From Paenibacillus gyeongsangnamensis (GTDB taxonomy: Bacteria; Bacillota; Bacilli; Paenibacillales; NBRC-103111), in NCBI RefSeq assembly GCF_027533625.1, contig NZ_JAQAGZ010000015.1, positions 62,001-126,000 of the forward strand: 64,000 bases of DNA. The letters run 5' to 3'. The notes under the pieces were generated by a model, which was not told the DNA's origin, searched no databases, and saw only the letters and a program-made list of their open reading frames with translations. Shown piece by piece: positions 33,531 to 42,032 of the stretch. Every line of letters begins with the position of its first letter. The first letter of the stretch is position 1. The position numbers and the translations under genes are program-made.

Positions 33531-33750
33531 TAACCTCCTTCATGCTGTCCGCATAATTATTTTGTTCCCTGCCTTTCCCTTTTATCCGCGTTCGTCTTAT
33601 GGTGAAATCTGATAAACCACCAATTCTTTGGTTGCGAATTAGGTCAGCGGATTCTTTCAGTAGCCTACGGAAAACAACGGCTCAACGGCGTGGGAGGTTT
33701 CCAAAGCAACTTTTAGTGTTGGACGAGTGAGCAGGTCCCAAATATTACGC

Positions 33751-33797
33751 AAAAGGACCTTCAACACCACTGGAAAAGTGGAGATGAAGGTCCTTTT
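33751..33797. terminator. Bidirectional terminator-like hairpin
   Basis: AAAAGGACCTTCA (33751-33763) is the exact complement of TGAAGGTCCTTTT (33785-33797), with an inner CCACT/AGTGG pair. It lies in a 363-base gap (33531-33893). A minus-strand frame there (33657-33848, with NIWDLLTRPTLKVALETSHA) looks protein-like, but I could not assign it. Confidence 0.7.
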
Positions 33798-33893
33798 AGC
33801 ACATGAAATCCAACCTTGAGTAGAGGCTAGAAAATCATGAATGAGCACTTCCGATGACGCGAAATTCTTGAATAAAACGGATGGCGTTTAATT

Positions 33894-34397
33894 TTACAGA
33901 TGACGCCCGGTGATGAAACGGTTCTTCCAATAGCCCGAGTTCATATCATAGATGGCAACGCCTCGGCTCGGCGAGTTGCCGACGAATTTGCCGTTACCCA
34001 AATAAATACCGACGTGGTTGATTTTGCCCGGTGTACCGACGCTGAACATGACGAGATCGCCCTTCTGCAGATGGGCTTTGTCCTTTACAGGAGATCCGAC
34101 GCGAGTCTGGGCGCTAGAGCCCCATGGAATTGAAATGCCGTTTTTACTGAATACAAATTGCGTGAACGAGGAGCAATCGAAAGTCAGGTGCTGGGGATCT
34201 CTGACGCCAAAGCGGTATTTCACTTTCCCCTGGTATGACAACGCGGTATTCACGATTTGATCTGCCTTTGAGGTGCTAACCGCCGCGGCTTGTACAGACG
34301 GTGCAGGCAGCAGCAGGCTTGCCGAACCGAATAAGGAAAGGCATAGAGTTATGCCAACTAACGATTGACTAAGGCGATTTTTCTTCTTGTAAGACAT
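33894..34397 (-). CDS. Secreted NlpC/P60 cell-wall peptidase
   Basis: The protein has 167 residues. A signal peptide (to about residue 38, SVQAAA) is followed by one NlpC/P60 domain. The catalytic Cys is in LTFDCSSFTQFVF, the His in KINHVGIYLGNGKFV, and GDLVMF is the usual strand between them. No binding domains such as LysM or SH3 are present. It is probably a D-gamma-glutamyl-diamino-acid endopeptidase acting on peptidoglycan stem peptides. AGGAGG precedes ATG. Confidence 0.9.
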   Translation of the reverse strand: MSYKKKNRLSQSLVGITLCLSLFGSASLLLPAPSVQAAAVSTSKADQIVNTALSYQGKVKYRFGVRDPQHLTFDCSSFTQFVFSKNGISIPWGSSAQTRVGSPVKDKAHLQKGDLVMFSVGTPGKINHVGIYLGNGKFVGNSPSRGVAIYDMNSGYWKNRFITGRHL

Positions 34398-34643
34398 TTT
34401 CGGAGATCCTCCTAATGAATCTAGTTAGTATAGTTGGTTAACCATGCCCGGTCACCTGAACTTACTATATCATGGATTTTGATGGAGGAATTTACTAGAG
34501 AAGTTCCCAAAACAAGTGGTTCCTAGGAAAAACCGCAATTATTAGAATTTAATGAGAAACCGATGGAGTGTTTATTCTTGACAGCCCCAATCGTAGAAAA
34601 CATAACATTAAACAATGTGACTTAGCGTAATTTTATACTTCTA

Positions 34644-34692
34644 TTGAAATGAATGACATCTCCGAATATAATGTAACTATAGTTACATTATA
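34644..34692 (+). promoter_or_regulatory. chrA promoter with GTAAC operator 6
   Basis: TTGAAA (34644-34649) and TATAAT (34667-34672) are 17 bases apart. A perfect 26-bp palindrome (34667-34692, core AATGTAACTATAGTTACATT) covers the -10 element and the likely transcription start, so a bound protein would repress chrA. It matches the core of the palindrome at 20074-20117. The upstream part of the gap (34398-34640) shows nothing else. Confidence 0.8.
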
Positions 34693-34709
34693 CATGGAGG
34701 AATAAGAGC

Positions 34710-35915
34710 ATGGTAGAAAGATCGCTTGAGAATGCGCGTGCAACGGTACAAACTGAACCCAAAGCATATAGCCTTTGGCAAATGATATTGTACTTTTTAA
34801 AATTAGGTACGTTCGGGTTTGGAGGTCCCGTCGCCCTCGTTGGATACATGTACAAAGACCTGGTCGAGAATCGGAAATGGATTTCCGATTCGGATTACAA
34901 AGACGGGCTGGCCTTAGCGCAATTAGCTCCGGGACCATTGGCCGCGCAGCTCAGCTTTTATTTAGGGTTCGTCCATTATGGGATTTTTGGAGCGACTATG
35001 GTAGGTGTGGCATTTACATTGCCGTCTTTTGTTATGGTGGTAGCTTTGGGGTGGGCCTATGTCCATTTCGGCGGACTGATTTGGATGCAATCCGTGTTTT
35101 ATGCCGTTGGAGCAAGCGTCATAGGAATCATTACTTTTAGTGCCTATAAATTGACGAATAAAACCATTGGCAAAGATAAACTGCTTTGGGTAATTTTCTT
35201 ACTCGTTACTGTTTTTACTGTCTGGAACGAATCGGAAGATGTCCTTATGTTTCTAGGAGCTGGTATCCTTTATTGGTTGGTCAAGTCTCCGCCGAAATGG
35301 AAATGGGGAAAGCATTCAGCCTTTTTTGGTTTAACGACAGAACCTCTCGGTCAAATTGCATCGGGAGTAACTACAGCTGATTCCAATATACTTTGGAGCT
35401 TATTTACGTTTTTTACTAAAGCCGGGGCGTTTGTATTCGGCAGCGGACTTGCCATTGTTCCTTTCCTTTTTACCGGCGTGGTCAAGGAACATCATTGGCT
35501 GACGGATAACCAATTTCTCGATGCGGTAGCGGTAGCCATGATTACGCCAGGACCTGTCGTTATCACCACAGGATTTATTGGATATTTGGCCGCGGGTTTT
35601 TCCGGAGCTAGCATCGCTGCGGTTGCTACCTTTCTTCCGGCTTATTTGTTTACCATCATTCCGGCTCCTTTTTTTAAAAAATATGGAAAAAAACCCGGGA
35701 TTGCCAATTTTGTAACGGGGGTCACGGCAGCTGCCACAGGAGCAATTGCAGGATCCGTTATTGTCCTTGGAAAACGCTCCATTGTTGATATTCCGACATT
35801 ACTTTTTGCACTCGTCACTTTATTGCTTCTTTGGAGAAGTAAAAAGATATCGGAACCGATTATCGTTCTTGGCGCGGCTATCGTTGGGCTTGTCGTATAC
35901 CCGCTTATAAAGTAG
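34710..35915 (+). CDS. chrA: Chromate transporter ChrA (long-chain CHR family)
   Basis: The protein has 401 residues in two homologous halves, each with the CHR motifs. The first half has FGFGGPVALVGYM and LAQLAPGPLAAQLSFYLGF; the second has AGAFVFGSGLAIVPFLF and VAMITPGPVVITTGFIGYL. It is an integral membrane protein that expels chromate. GGAGG lies 13 bases before ATG 34710. The two ChrB-like genes follow, and a perfect palindrome overlaps the promoter. Confidence 0.95.
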   Translation: MVERSLENARATVQTEPKAYSLWQMILYFLKLGTFGFGGPVALVGYMYKDLVENRKWISDSDYKDGLALAQLAPGPLAAQLSFYLGFVHYGIFGATMVGVAFTLPSFVMVVALGWAYVHFGGLIWMQSVFYAVGASVIGIITFSAYKLTNKTIGKDKLLWVIFLLVTVFTVWNESEDVLMFLGAGILYWLVKSPPKWKWGKHSAFFGLTTEPLGQIASGVTTADSNILWSLFTFFTKAGAFVFGSGLAIVPFLFTGVVKEHHWLTDNQFLDAVAVAMITPGPVVITTGFIGYLAAGFSGASIAAVATFLPAYLFTIIPAPFFKKYGKKPGIANFVTGVTAAATGAIAGSVIVLGKRSIVDIPTLLFALVTLLLLWRSKKISEPIIVLGAAIVGLVVYPLIK

Positions 35916-35977
35916 AATTTGACAGGAAAGCTAATGATATAGCAATGTCCGGTTACCGTGATTGAAAGGGTGATTAT

Positions 35978-36412
35978 ATGCATGCTTGGCTCCTGTTCGT
36001 CTATAAAGTCCCTACTAAACCTACTTCAAACCGCGTATACGTTTGGCGTAAATTGAAAAAATTAGGAGCAATCTTACATCATGATGCTGTATGGGTATTG
36101 CCTTCGAATACTCATACGCTGGAACAGTTTCAATGGCTGGCGGCGGAAATTAAAGAACTGAAGGGCGAAGCCACGTTATGGGAATCCAAATTGGCTTTAT
36201 CCTGGCAGGAAGAAGCCGTTATTCAACAGTTTTTGTCCCAAGTGGAACCCTTGTATGAGGAAATTCTTTCGGAGTTGGAACAAGAGGATGCTGATTTAAC
36301 GTTGCTCTCCAAAAGATACCAGCAGGTTAGACTGCAAGACTACTTCCAATCCGATCTAGGGAAAATCGTAAGAATTAAGCTGCTAGGAGCACGAGGAGGA
36401 GATAGCGAATGA
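35978..36412 (+). CDS. ChrB N-terminal-domain protein
   Basis: The protein has 144 residues. It begins WLLFVYKVPTKPTSNRVYVW followed by RKLKKLGAILHHDAVWVLP, the start of ChrB, the sensor and transcriptional regulator of chromate resistance. In ChrB this domain carries the DNA-binding region. Here it is a separate polypeptide that overlaps the next gene by four bases. It probably controls chrA through the palindrome upstream, but DNA binding is inferred. Confidence 0.85.
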   Translation: MHAWLLFVYKVPTKPTSNRVYVWRKLKKLGAILHHDAVWVLPSNTHTLEQFQWLAAEIKELKGEATLWESKLALSWQEEAVIQQFLSQVEPLYEEILSELEQEDADLTLLSKRYQQVRLQDYFQSDLGKIVRIKLLGARGGDSE

Positions 36413-36828
36413 AATGGGTGACCTGGGAAAACGTCGGAGTGGATCGTATGGCTTGCGCTTGGTTAATTAAACGGTTTGTGGATCATGAAGCGGAATTTTT
36501 GTTTGTTCCGTCTGGAGATAAACTACCGGAAGATGCGGAGCCATTTGATATCCCGGGGGTGCGCTATACTCACCGAAGAGGCCATTGCACCTTTCATACG
36601 ATGATTAAAGAATTTGAAATAAAAGATCCCGTCTTAATGCGACTAGCTCGAATCGTAGACGAGGCGGATACCGTACAAGAAGTATTGGTTGAACCGGCAG
36701 CTCCTGGAATGGATCTAATCTGTCGCGGAATCAGGAGTATAAGTGCAAGTGATGAAAAAGCGCTAGAAACGGGATATATCATGTATGAAGCGTTGTATGC
36801 TGAAATAGCGAAGGAAATGAAAAACTAA
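36409..36828 (+). CDS. ChrB C-terminal-domain protein
   Basis: The protein has 139 residues. It matches the C-terminal ChrB domain: WENVGVDRMACAWLIKRFVD, then EFLFVP, RGHCTFHTMIKEF and IVDEADT. The Cys in MACAW and HCTFH may bind metal. In ChrB this domain is fused to the N-terminal one; here it is a separate gene with its own AGGAGGAG ribosome binding site. The four-base overlap keeps the two products equal in amount. Confidence 0.85.
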   Translation: MKWVTWENVGVDRMACAWLIKRFVDHEAEFLFVPSGDKLPEDAEPFDIPGVRYTHRRGHCTFHTMIKEFEIKDPVLMRLARIVDEADTVQEVLVEPAAPGMDLICRGIRSISASDEKALETGYIMYEALYAEIAKEMKN

Positions 36829-36888
36829 GATAAAGAAGTAACATTAAAAACCTGAACCAAAGCTAGACCTCTTCAAAGGAGATATTTT

Positions 36889-37803
36889 ATGTTTTTATTG
36901 TTAGTGTATGTATCTATTGCACTATTGATTATATTCTTTATTGGTATAATCAAAGGCGGAATCCGTTCATTACGATTGCAAGGCAGAGGTACAAGTATAT
37001 TTGGTTTTTTCATGTCCCTCTGTCTTCTTTTTTATTCCGTCATATCTTCTCCTGCGGAGTCTCCAAAAATCGGTTCCGCATCGGATTCAAATGACTATGA
37101 GGCCCAACAGAAGATAAGAGAAAATGGCAATGTAAAGGTGAAGCAATATGTTTCTTCCGCCCAAGCTAAGTTGGCCAATAATGATGTTCCAGGTGCCAAA
37201 GCGGACTTGAAGGAAGCACTTCAAATAGAACCCAAATTCCAAGAGGCACTTGACCTTTCAGCACAAGTAGACTTAAAAGAAAAAGAGGCGCTTAAAGAGA
37301 AAAACCAAGCGGAGGCTGCAAATTTATTAACTAGTGCAAAAGCCAAACTTGAGAAGAATGATTTTAATGGAGCACGAGCAGATCTGAAACAAGCACTAAG
37401 CATGAACTCGGGTTTACAGGAGGCCAATGAGCTTAGTTTAAAAATCGATTCGACTGAAAAGGCATACCTGGAACAACAAAAACAACAGGAAAAGGACCGA
37501 TATAAAGCAGACAGTAAATCGATCACCTATGCTCAGTTATTAAAAAATTCGGAAGCTCTTATGGGAACAAAAGTAAAATTGCAAGGGAGAATTAGACAGA
37601 TCAAAGACGGACATAATGGATCCTCGGCCTTTTTGGATATTACTTTCGATCAAGATAAGGGATGGATTGATCCTGTGAGACTATTTTATGATAAAATTAA
37701 TGCTAATGAGGGGGATAGGATTATAGTTTGGGGCGAATTTATAAGCATAGACCAGACCACGGCTCCTTCGATAGAAGTTAAATATATGGAAAAAATACAA
37801 TAA
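36889..37803 (+). CDS. Membrane-anchored protein with TPR-like repeats and an OB-like domain
   Basis: The protein has 304 residues. Two N-terminal helices (residues 1-22 and about 37-55) are followed by two Ala/Leu/Lys-rich repeats with the TPR-like pattern SAQAKLANNDVPGAKADLKE and SAKAKLEKNDFNGARADLKQ. A coiled, Gln-rich stretch leads to a beta domain (MGTKVKLQGRIRQI, RIIVWGEF) like an OB fold. The partner is unknown. AAAGGAG precedes ATG. It lies downstream of chrB but 60 bases away, so operon membership is uncertain. Confidence 0.8.
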   Translation: MFLLLVYVSIALLIIFFIGIIKGGIRSLRLQGRGTSIFGFFMSLCLLFYSVISSPAESPKIGSASDSNDYEAQQKIRENGNVKVKQYVSSAQAKLANNDVPGAKADLKEALQIEPKFQEALDLSAQVDLKEKEALKEKNQAEAANLLTSAKAKLEKNDFNGARADLKQALSMNSGLQEANELSLKIDSTEKAYLEQQKQQEKDRYKADSKSITYAQLLKNSEALMGTKVKLQGRIRQIKDGHNGSSAFLDITFDQDKGWIDPVRLFYDKINANEGDRIIVWGEFISIDQTTAPSIEVKYMEKIQ

Positions 37804-37884
37804 CAGATTGCTGGCCTTTTGATGAGAGGTAAAGCCGTAGGCTTATTAATTGTCGTTCGATCAACTCCAATTTTCCCGTAACTG

Positions 37885-37934
37885 AAAGTTAAGTGAATAG
37901 GTTTAAGCCCCGAATCCAGGTTCGGGGCTCTTTG
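37885..37934. terminator. Terminator, copy of the repeat at 12483-12531
   Basis: AGCCCCGAATCC (37906-37917) pairs with GGTTCGGGGCT (37919-37929), then CTTTGTTG. Nearly 50 bases including the lead-in AAAGTTAAGTGAATA match the terminator behind the 5'-nucleotidase gene. It lies between converging genes. Confidence 0.8.
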
Positions 37935-37953
37935 TTGTTTTCGTTTTAAGGTT

Positions 37954-38946
37954 TTAGTGATGATGGTGGCCATGATGATGATGGTCATGGTCTTTCTCCA
38001 GTTCCCGGCAGTAAATCGAATTTTCATGCGGATGCTGTTCGTCTTCGATTTGGATGGTAACATGCTCAATCTCTAAATGAAACAGCTTGTGTTCAATGGT
38101 ACGCAAAGCACTTTGACACTCCTGAATCGTATGTACCCCATTCATCACAATGTGGCAGGAAAGCGCATTTTTTCCGCTTGTCAGACTCCACACGTGGAGG
38201 TCATGGATGTCCTGAACGCCGTCAATGGAGCGCAGTGTTGTAATTACCTTTTCCATGTCGATTCCGTGCGGTACACCCTCCATCAAAATGCTTATGGTTT
38301 GTTTTAAGATGCCCCAAGCGCCAAAAGCAATGATAAATGCAATCAGCACGCTTAAAATCGGGTCAATGATGTACCAATCGGTAAAGTAAATAATTATACC
38401 GCCGACAATGACCCCAGCGGATGCAACGGCATCCCCCAGCATATGAAGTACAGCCGCTCTGACGTTGATATTGTCATTCTTACTCAATCCAAGTGTTAAA
38501 TAGCTATTGATCACGAGCCCTACGGCAGCCCCGATAAACATCCAAGTGCTTGTTACCGGAATGGGGTTGCGAATACGCCAATAGGCCTCGAAGGCAATGA
38601 TAAAAGCTATTAAGATGAGAAACGAAGCATTAAATAATGCCGCTAAAATTCCTGCCCGATGATAACCAAAGGTTCTCTTTTCATCCGGCTTTTTCTTCGC
38701 TTGATTTATCGCAAACCAGGAAAGACCGATTGCTATAATGTCCGTTAAAACATGCCCTGCATCCGAGAGCAGAGACAAACTGTGTGAAATGATTCCGCCG
38801 GTTAGCTGGACCACAAAAATGAAAAGCGTAAGGAAGAAAGCTATTTTCAACTTATTTGCGGGAGCATGGCTATGAAAAACGTCATAATGGTCGTGATCAT
38901 GTCCATGGTCGTGCCCGTGATGGTGGTGATGATGATTACCGCTCAT
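37954..38946 (-). CDS. Cation diffusion facilitator (CzcD/ZitB-type Zn2+/Co2+/Cd2+ exporter)
   Basis: The protein has 330 residues with six helices. The tetrahedral metal site is seen as LLSDAGHVLTD in helix 2 and HMLGDAVAS in helix 5 (HxxxD pairs). His-rich ends (GNHHHHHHGHDHGHDHDH and DHDHHHHGHHHH) probably collect metal in the cytosol. The C-terminal domain has HDLHVWSLTSGKNALSCHI, the metal-binding region of CDF proteins. It follows a CsoR-family gene by 16 bases and is probably in its operon. Confidence 0.95.
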   Translation of the reverse strand: MSGNHHHHHHGHDHGHDHDHYDVFHSHAPANKLKIAFFLTLFIFVVQLTGGIISHSLSLLSDAGHVLTDIIAIGLSWFAINQAKKKPDEKRTFGYHRAGILAALFNASFLILIAFIIAFEAYWRIRNPIPVTSTWMFIGAAVGLVINSYLTLGLSKNDNINVRAAVLHMLGDAVASAGVIVGGIIIYFTDWYIIDPILSVLIAFIIAFGAWGILKQTISILMEGVPHGIDMEKVITTLRSIDGVQDIHDLHVWSLTSGKNALSCHIVMNGVHTIQECQSALRTIEHKLFHLEIEHVTIQIEDEQHPHENSIYCRELEKDHDHHHHGHHHH

Positions 38947-38962
38947 TTTTTTGCCTAACCCC

Positions 38963-39226
38963 TTAAATGAATTTTTCTAACGCCTTTTTCATGCGTTCAA
39001 CGGTTTCCGCGTCATTCTGCTGCCGAATCCCATCAATCACACAATCCTCTAAATAATCTTCTAAAATAACCCGTCCAACCTTGTTGATTGCTGCTTTAAT
39101 GGCACTTACCTGCAACAGCAATTCCTCGCAGCTTCGCCCATCTTCAGCCATTTTTTTTATCCCTCGCACATGTCCCTCAATTTTGGCCAACCGATCTATA
39201 ACTTCCGGTAATTTGTGAGAACTCAT
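38963..39226 (-). CDS. CsoR/RcnR-family repressor, third copy
   Basis: The protein has 87 residues with the family core VIDRLAKIEGHVRGIKKMAE. Ligand positions read Cys (RSCEELLL), Tyr in place of His, and Cys (EDYLEDCV), so the copper C-H-C set is not complete. This could be a different metal selectivity or a persulfide sensor of the CstR type. Its place before a CDF exporter suggests Zn, Co or Ni. GGGGAGGTG precedes ATG and is part of the G-tract operator region. Confidence 0.9.
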   Translation of the reverse strand: MSSHKLPEVIDRLAKIEGHVRGIKKMAEDGRSCEELLLQVSAIKAAINKVGRVILEDYLEDCVIDGIRQQNDAETVERMKKALEKFI

Positions 39227-39239
39227 GACACACCTCCCC

Positions 39240-39254
39240 TCCCCCCGGGGGGGA
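39240..39254. promoter_or_regulatory. C/G-tract operator before csoR3
   Basis: TCCCCCCGGGGGGGA is a near-perfect palindrome 14 bases before the csoR3 start. It is of the same kind as the sites at 17545 and 18357 but with a CG instead of TA centre. Confidence 0.55.
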
Positions 39255-39343
39255 GTAATGATGAGAATGTAGCAATTTTGATCTAAGATGTCAATAAAAA
39301 GGATACTTGATAAATATTAAGTTTAAATTTCAACAAATAAATC

Positions 39344-39373
39344 TGAACTTTTTCGACCCTTGGGCGGTCTTTT
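39344..39373 (+). promoter_or_regulatory. Candidate ECF-sigma promoter of bcrC
   Basis: TGAACTTTT (39344-39352), 15 bases, then TCTTTT (39368-39373). The same two blocks at the same spacing are found before the operon that encodes an ECF sigma factor (43223-43252). TGAAC is like the -35 of Bacillus ECF promoters. Confidence 0.4.
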
Positions 39374-39413
39374 CATTTATCTTAAATTTACAAGCTGAAA
39401 GAAGGTTGAATGT

Positions 39414-40022
39414 ATGGATTTGTCCGGCATTGATTTTCAAGTATTTCAATATATCAATCATTTGGCGGTGAAAATTCCCTTACTTAATCCTTTAATGCGG
39501 TTTTTATCAGAGGATGCGAAGTATCTGTTTTATTTGGGGATTATTGTTTATTGGTTTACCCGAGTTAAACAAAACAGACAAATGGTCGCGGAAGCACTAA
39601 TTTCGGCTTGCTTGGCGTTAGGCGCGGGAGGCGCAATCTCCTATTTCTTTTACAGGGATCGGCCGTTTGTTCACCATGCGGTGAATCAATTAATCCAGCA
39701 TCCGGCCAATGCTTCATTTCCGAGTGATCACGCGTTAGGAGCTTTTGTCATCGCAACGGCCATTTATTTATATCGAAAAAGAGATGGGGGCGTATGGTTT
39801 ATTTTAGCGGCTATGATCGGAATTTCTAGAATTTGGACAGGAGTACATTATCCGCTTGATGTTATAGCCGGGGCTTTGCTTGGTATGATTGCTGCTTTAG
39901 CTGTTCATCAAGCGTTTAACCGCTGGTTTATAGCTCAGAAGTGTTGGAATATGGGCATTGATTTTTATGAAAAAATCGAACAAAGAATTTGGAGACGCGA
40001 TTTTTCAAAAACAGAAGGTTAA
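39414..40022 (+). CDS. bcrC: Undecaprenyl-diphosphatase, PAP2 type (BcrC-like)
   Basis: The protein has 202 residues with about five or six helices. The PAP2 signature is complete: YRDRPFVHH (motif 1), SFPSDHALGAF (motif 2) and SRIWTGVHYPLDVIAG (motif 3, catalytic His and Asp). BcrC proteins convert undecaprenyl diphosphate to the monophosphate at the outer face and protect against bacitracin. The start has a AGAAGG ribosome binding site. Confidence 0.9.
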   Translation: MDLSGIDFQVFQYINHLAVKIPLLNPLMRFLSEDAKYLFYLGIIVYWFTRVKQNRQMVAEALISACLALGAGGAISYFFYRDRPFVHHAVNQLIQHPANASFPSDHALGAFVIATAIYLYRKRDGGVWFILAAMIGISRIWTGVHYPLDVIAGALLGMIAALAVHQAFNRWFIAQKCWNMGIDFYEKIEQRIWRRDFSKTEG

Positions 40023-40053
40023 CACCGGCACGACCCAGGGGAGACATAAATAA

Positions 40054-41988
40054 ATGAAAAAAATCATTGAAGCATCCATACAGAGGGCGATTCTCGTAGG
40101 TGTATGTATGCTCCTTATTCTGGCTTGGGGAGGAACGGCAGCCTTCCAAATGAAGCGCGATTACCTGCCGGGGATTAATAATACGACACTGCTTGTTTCG
40201 GTTCGTGCAGCATCATACCAGGCAGATCAAGTCAAACAAAATGTAACTCCTAAACTTGAAGATGCGATTAGATCATCTGACGGTTTAATGAATGTGGAGA
40301 CGAATTCTTATGACGGCGGACTCTTAATGAATTTGTATTTTCCAATGGATTTTGACATGAAACAAGCCGAGAGCGAAATCAAGCAAGACCTCGCAGGCAT
40401 CAATCTGCCGTCTGATGTAGGTGCACCTGTAGTAACACGTGTGACAACTAGCTCGTTTCCGATTTTGAGCTACAGTTTAACTTCCAATAATCCCAATATT
40501 AATGATACTGCACTGCGGTCTACGGTCGAAGCGGATATCGCCAAGCAATTGAAATCCGTTCCCGGTGTGGCGGATGTACGTGTCACGGGCTCAGCCAACA
40601 ACGGATATGTATTGAACGTCAGAATGCCGGATTTATTGAATAACGGCTTGACGATGGATGATCTAAACCAATCGCTTGCCGCCGCGCTGCCGAATTGGAC
40701 AACGGGCAAAGTGTCTAACAATAAAGATTCCTTTCCATTAACGGTAAATGGTTGGAACTTAACCGACCAAGAGTTGAATAATATTCCAATTAAAAATAAG
40801 CAAGGCATTAGTATCCCGCTTTCTAAGGTTGCCGATTTATCTCACTCGCTGACCGACGTTAAAACGGTATCGCGTACAAACGGAAAGGCAAGCATCCTAT
40901 TGGATGTGTTAAAAACACCGTCTGCGAATATTACCGATGTTGGTCAGCATGTGAAAGATCGCATTCAGCAGATTGCGCCAATTAAAAATGGAGATGTTTC
41001 GTTAACCGTAATGCTCGACCGCGAACAGGAATTAAATGCTTCCTTGTTGGGACTTGTCCGCGAAGGACTCCTGGGCTGCGTATTCTCCATGCTGTGCGTG
41101 TTCTTCTTTTTCCGTAATGTTCGTTCGACACTGCTTATCGCCGTATCGCTGCCGATATCGCTTCTTGCGACAACGGCCCTTCTCAAATCCATGGGCATTA
41201 CGCTTAACATTTTGACCGTATCGGGTCTTATTGTAGCCATGGGCAGAATTGTAGATGATTCCATTGTCATTCTCGACAACATGTACCGAAAATATCAGGA
41301 GAGCAAGGATCAATCCACCTTACATGCGTTAGCGTCTGCTGTTCATGAAATGGTACCGGCTATCTTTGCCTCGACTGCAACGACCATCGCTGTTTATGTG
41401 CCGATTGCCATGGTTGGCGGGATTATCAGCGCATCGTTCTCGGGATTTGCGTGGTCTGTTGTTATTGCGCTCATTGTATCTTTTTTTGTCGCAATGCTCG
41501 TTGTTCCCGCGTTTGCTTTTATGGGCTGGCGAAGTGACACAAGCAAAGCTGTGACGCTTGAACCTATGATGAAGCCCGTACTCCGGTTTGCGTTTAGTCA
41601 TAAAAAGTGGATTGCTTCGGTATCGTTGATTATTTTCATCGGGGCGGCCGTGTTCGCAAGTACGCTGCCGATGAATTTGCTGCCTTCTGCAAAATCAGGT
41701 GAAATAGCCATTCAAATTGAATTGCCGAAAGGCAGTTCCATTCCTCAAGTCGATGGGGAAGTGCAAAAGGTCGAAAACGTATTGAAGGCAAACCCCAATA
41801 TTGTTTCTTATTCAGCGAATTTCGGTTCCAATATGACGCCCCAAGCCGACGACGTCTTCGATACAGGCGGCGGGTATATTCAGCAGCCTAATATTGCAAA
41901 TATGTCCGTTGCGGTAAAAGATAAAAATAATTTGGATCAAGTCATTGCAGATCTTCAAAAAACATTGCCGGGACTATCGAAAAAGTAG
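40054..41988 (+). CDS. RND efflux pump, N-terminal two-thirds (frameshifted gene)
   Basis: The 644 residues form the N-terminal two-thirds of an SwrC/YerP-like RND exporter. It starts with a helix (RAILVGVCMLLILAWGGTAAF), a periplasmic-type loop with GVADVRVTGSANNG, then helices 2-6 with SGLIVAMGRIVDDSIVILDN (the proton-relay Asp-Asp) and further helices. It stops at TAG 41986-41988, directly after AAA AAG. The rest continues in the -1 frame. It is probably either a mutant pseudogene or uses slippage; see the next entry. Confidence 0.85.
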   Translation: MKKIIEASIQRAILVGVCMLLILAWGGTAAFQMKRDYLPGINNTTLLVSVRAASYQADQVKQNVTPKLEDAIRSSDGLMNVETNSYDGGLLMNLYFPMDFDMKQAESEIKQDLAGINLPSDVGAPVVTRVTTSSFPILSYSLTSNNPNINDTALRSTVEADIAKQLKSVPGVADVRVTGSANNGYVLNVRMPDLLNNGLTMDDLNQSLAAALPNWTTGKVSNNKDSFPLTVNGWNLTDQELNNIPIKNKQGISIPLSKVADLSHSLTDVKTVSRTNGKASILLDVLKTPSANITDVGQHVKDRIQQIAPIKNGDVSLTVMLDREQELNASLLGLVREGLLGCVFSMLCVFFFFRNVRSTLLIAVSLPISLLATTALLKSMGITLNILTVSGLIVAMGRIVDDSIVILDNMYRKYQESKDQSTLHALASAVHEMVPAIFASTATTIAVYVPIAMVGGIISASFSGFAWSVVIALIVSFFVAMLVVPAFAFMGWRSDTSKAVTLEPMMKPVLRFAFSHKKWIASVSLIIFIGAAVFASTLPMNLLPSAKSGEIAIQIELPKGSSIPQVDGEVQKVENVLKANPNIVSYSANFGSNMTPQADDVFDTGGGYIQQPNIANMSVAVKDKNNLDQVIADLQKTLPGLSKK

Positions 41989-42032
41989 TTTACACGGTTA
42001 CCAATCAAAATATATCCGGTGATGATAAACAG

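Noticed and set aside
33657-33848. Minus-strand frame with NIWDLLTRPTLKVALETSHA, considered as a transposase end
   Set aside because: The C-terminal half looks protein-like but I could not assign it to any transposase or other family, and the N-terminal half lies over the terminator hairpin.
34667-34692. MerR-type operator at the chrA promoter
   Set aside because: MerR-family sites need a long 19-20 base spacer between -35 and -10; here the spacer is 17 and the palindrome covers the -10 element instead.
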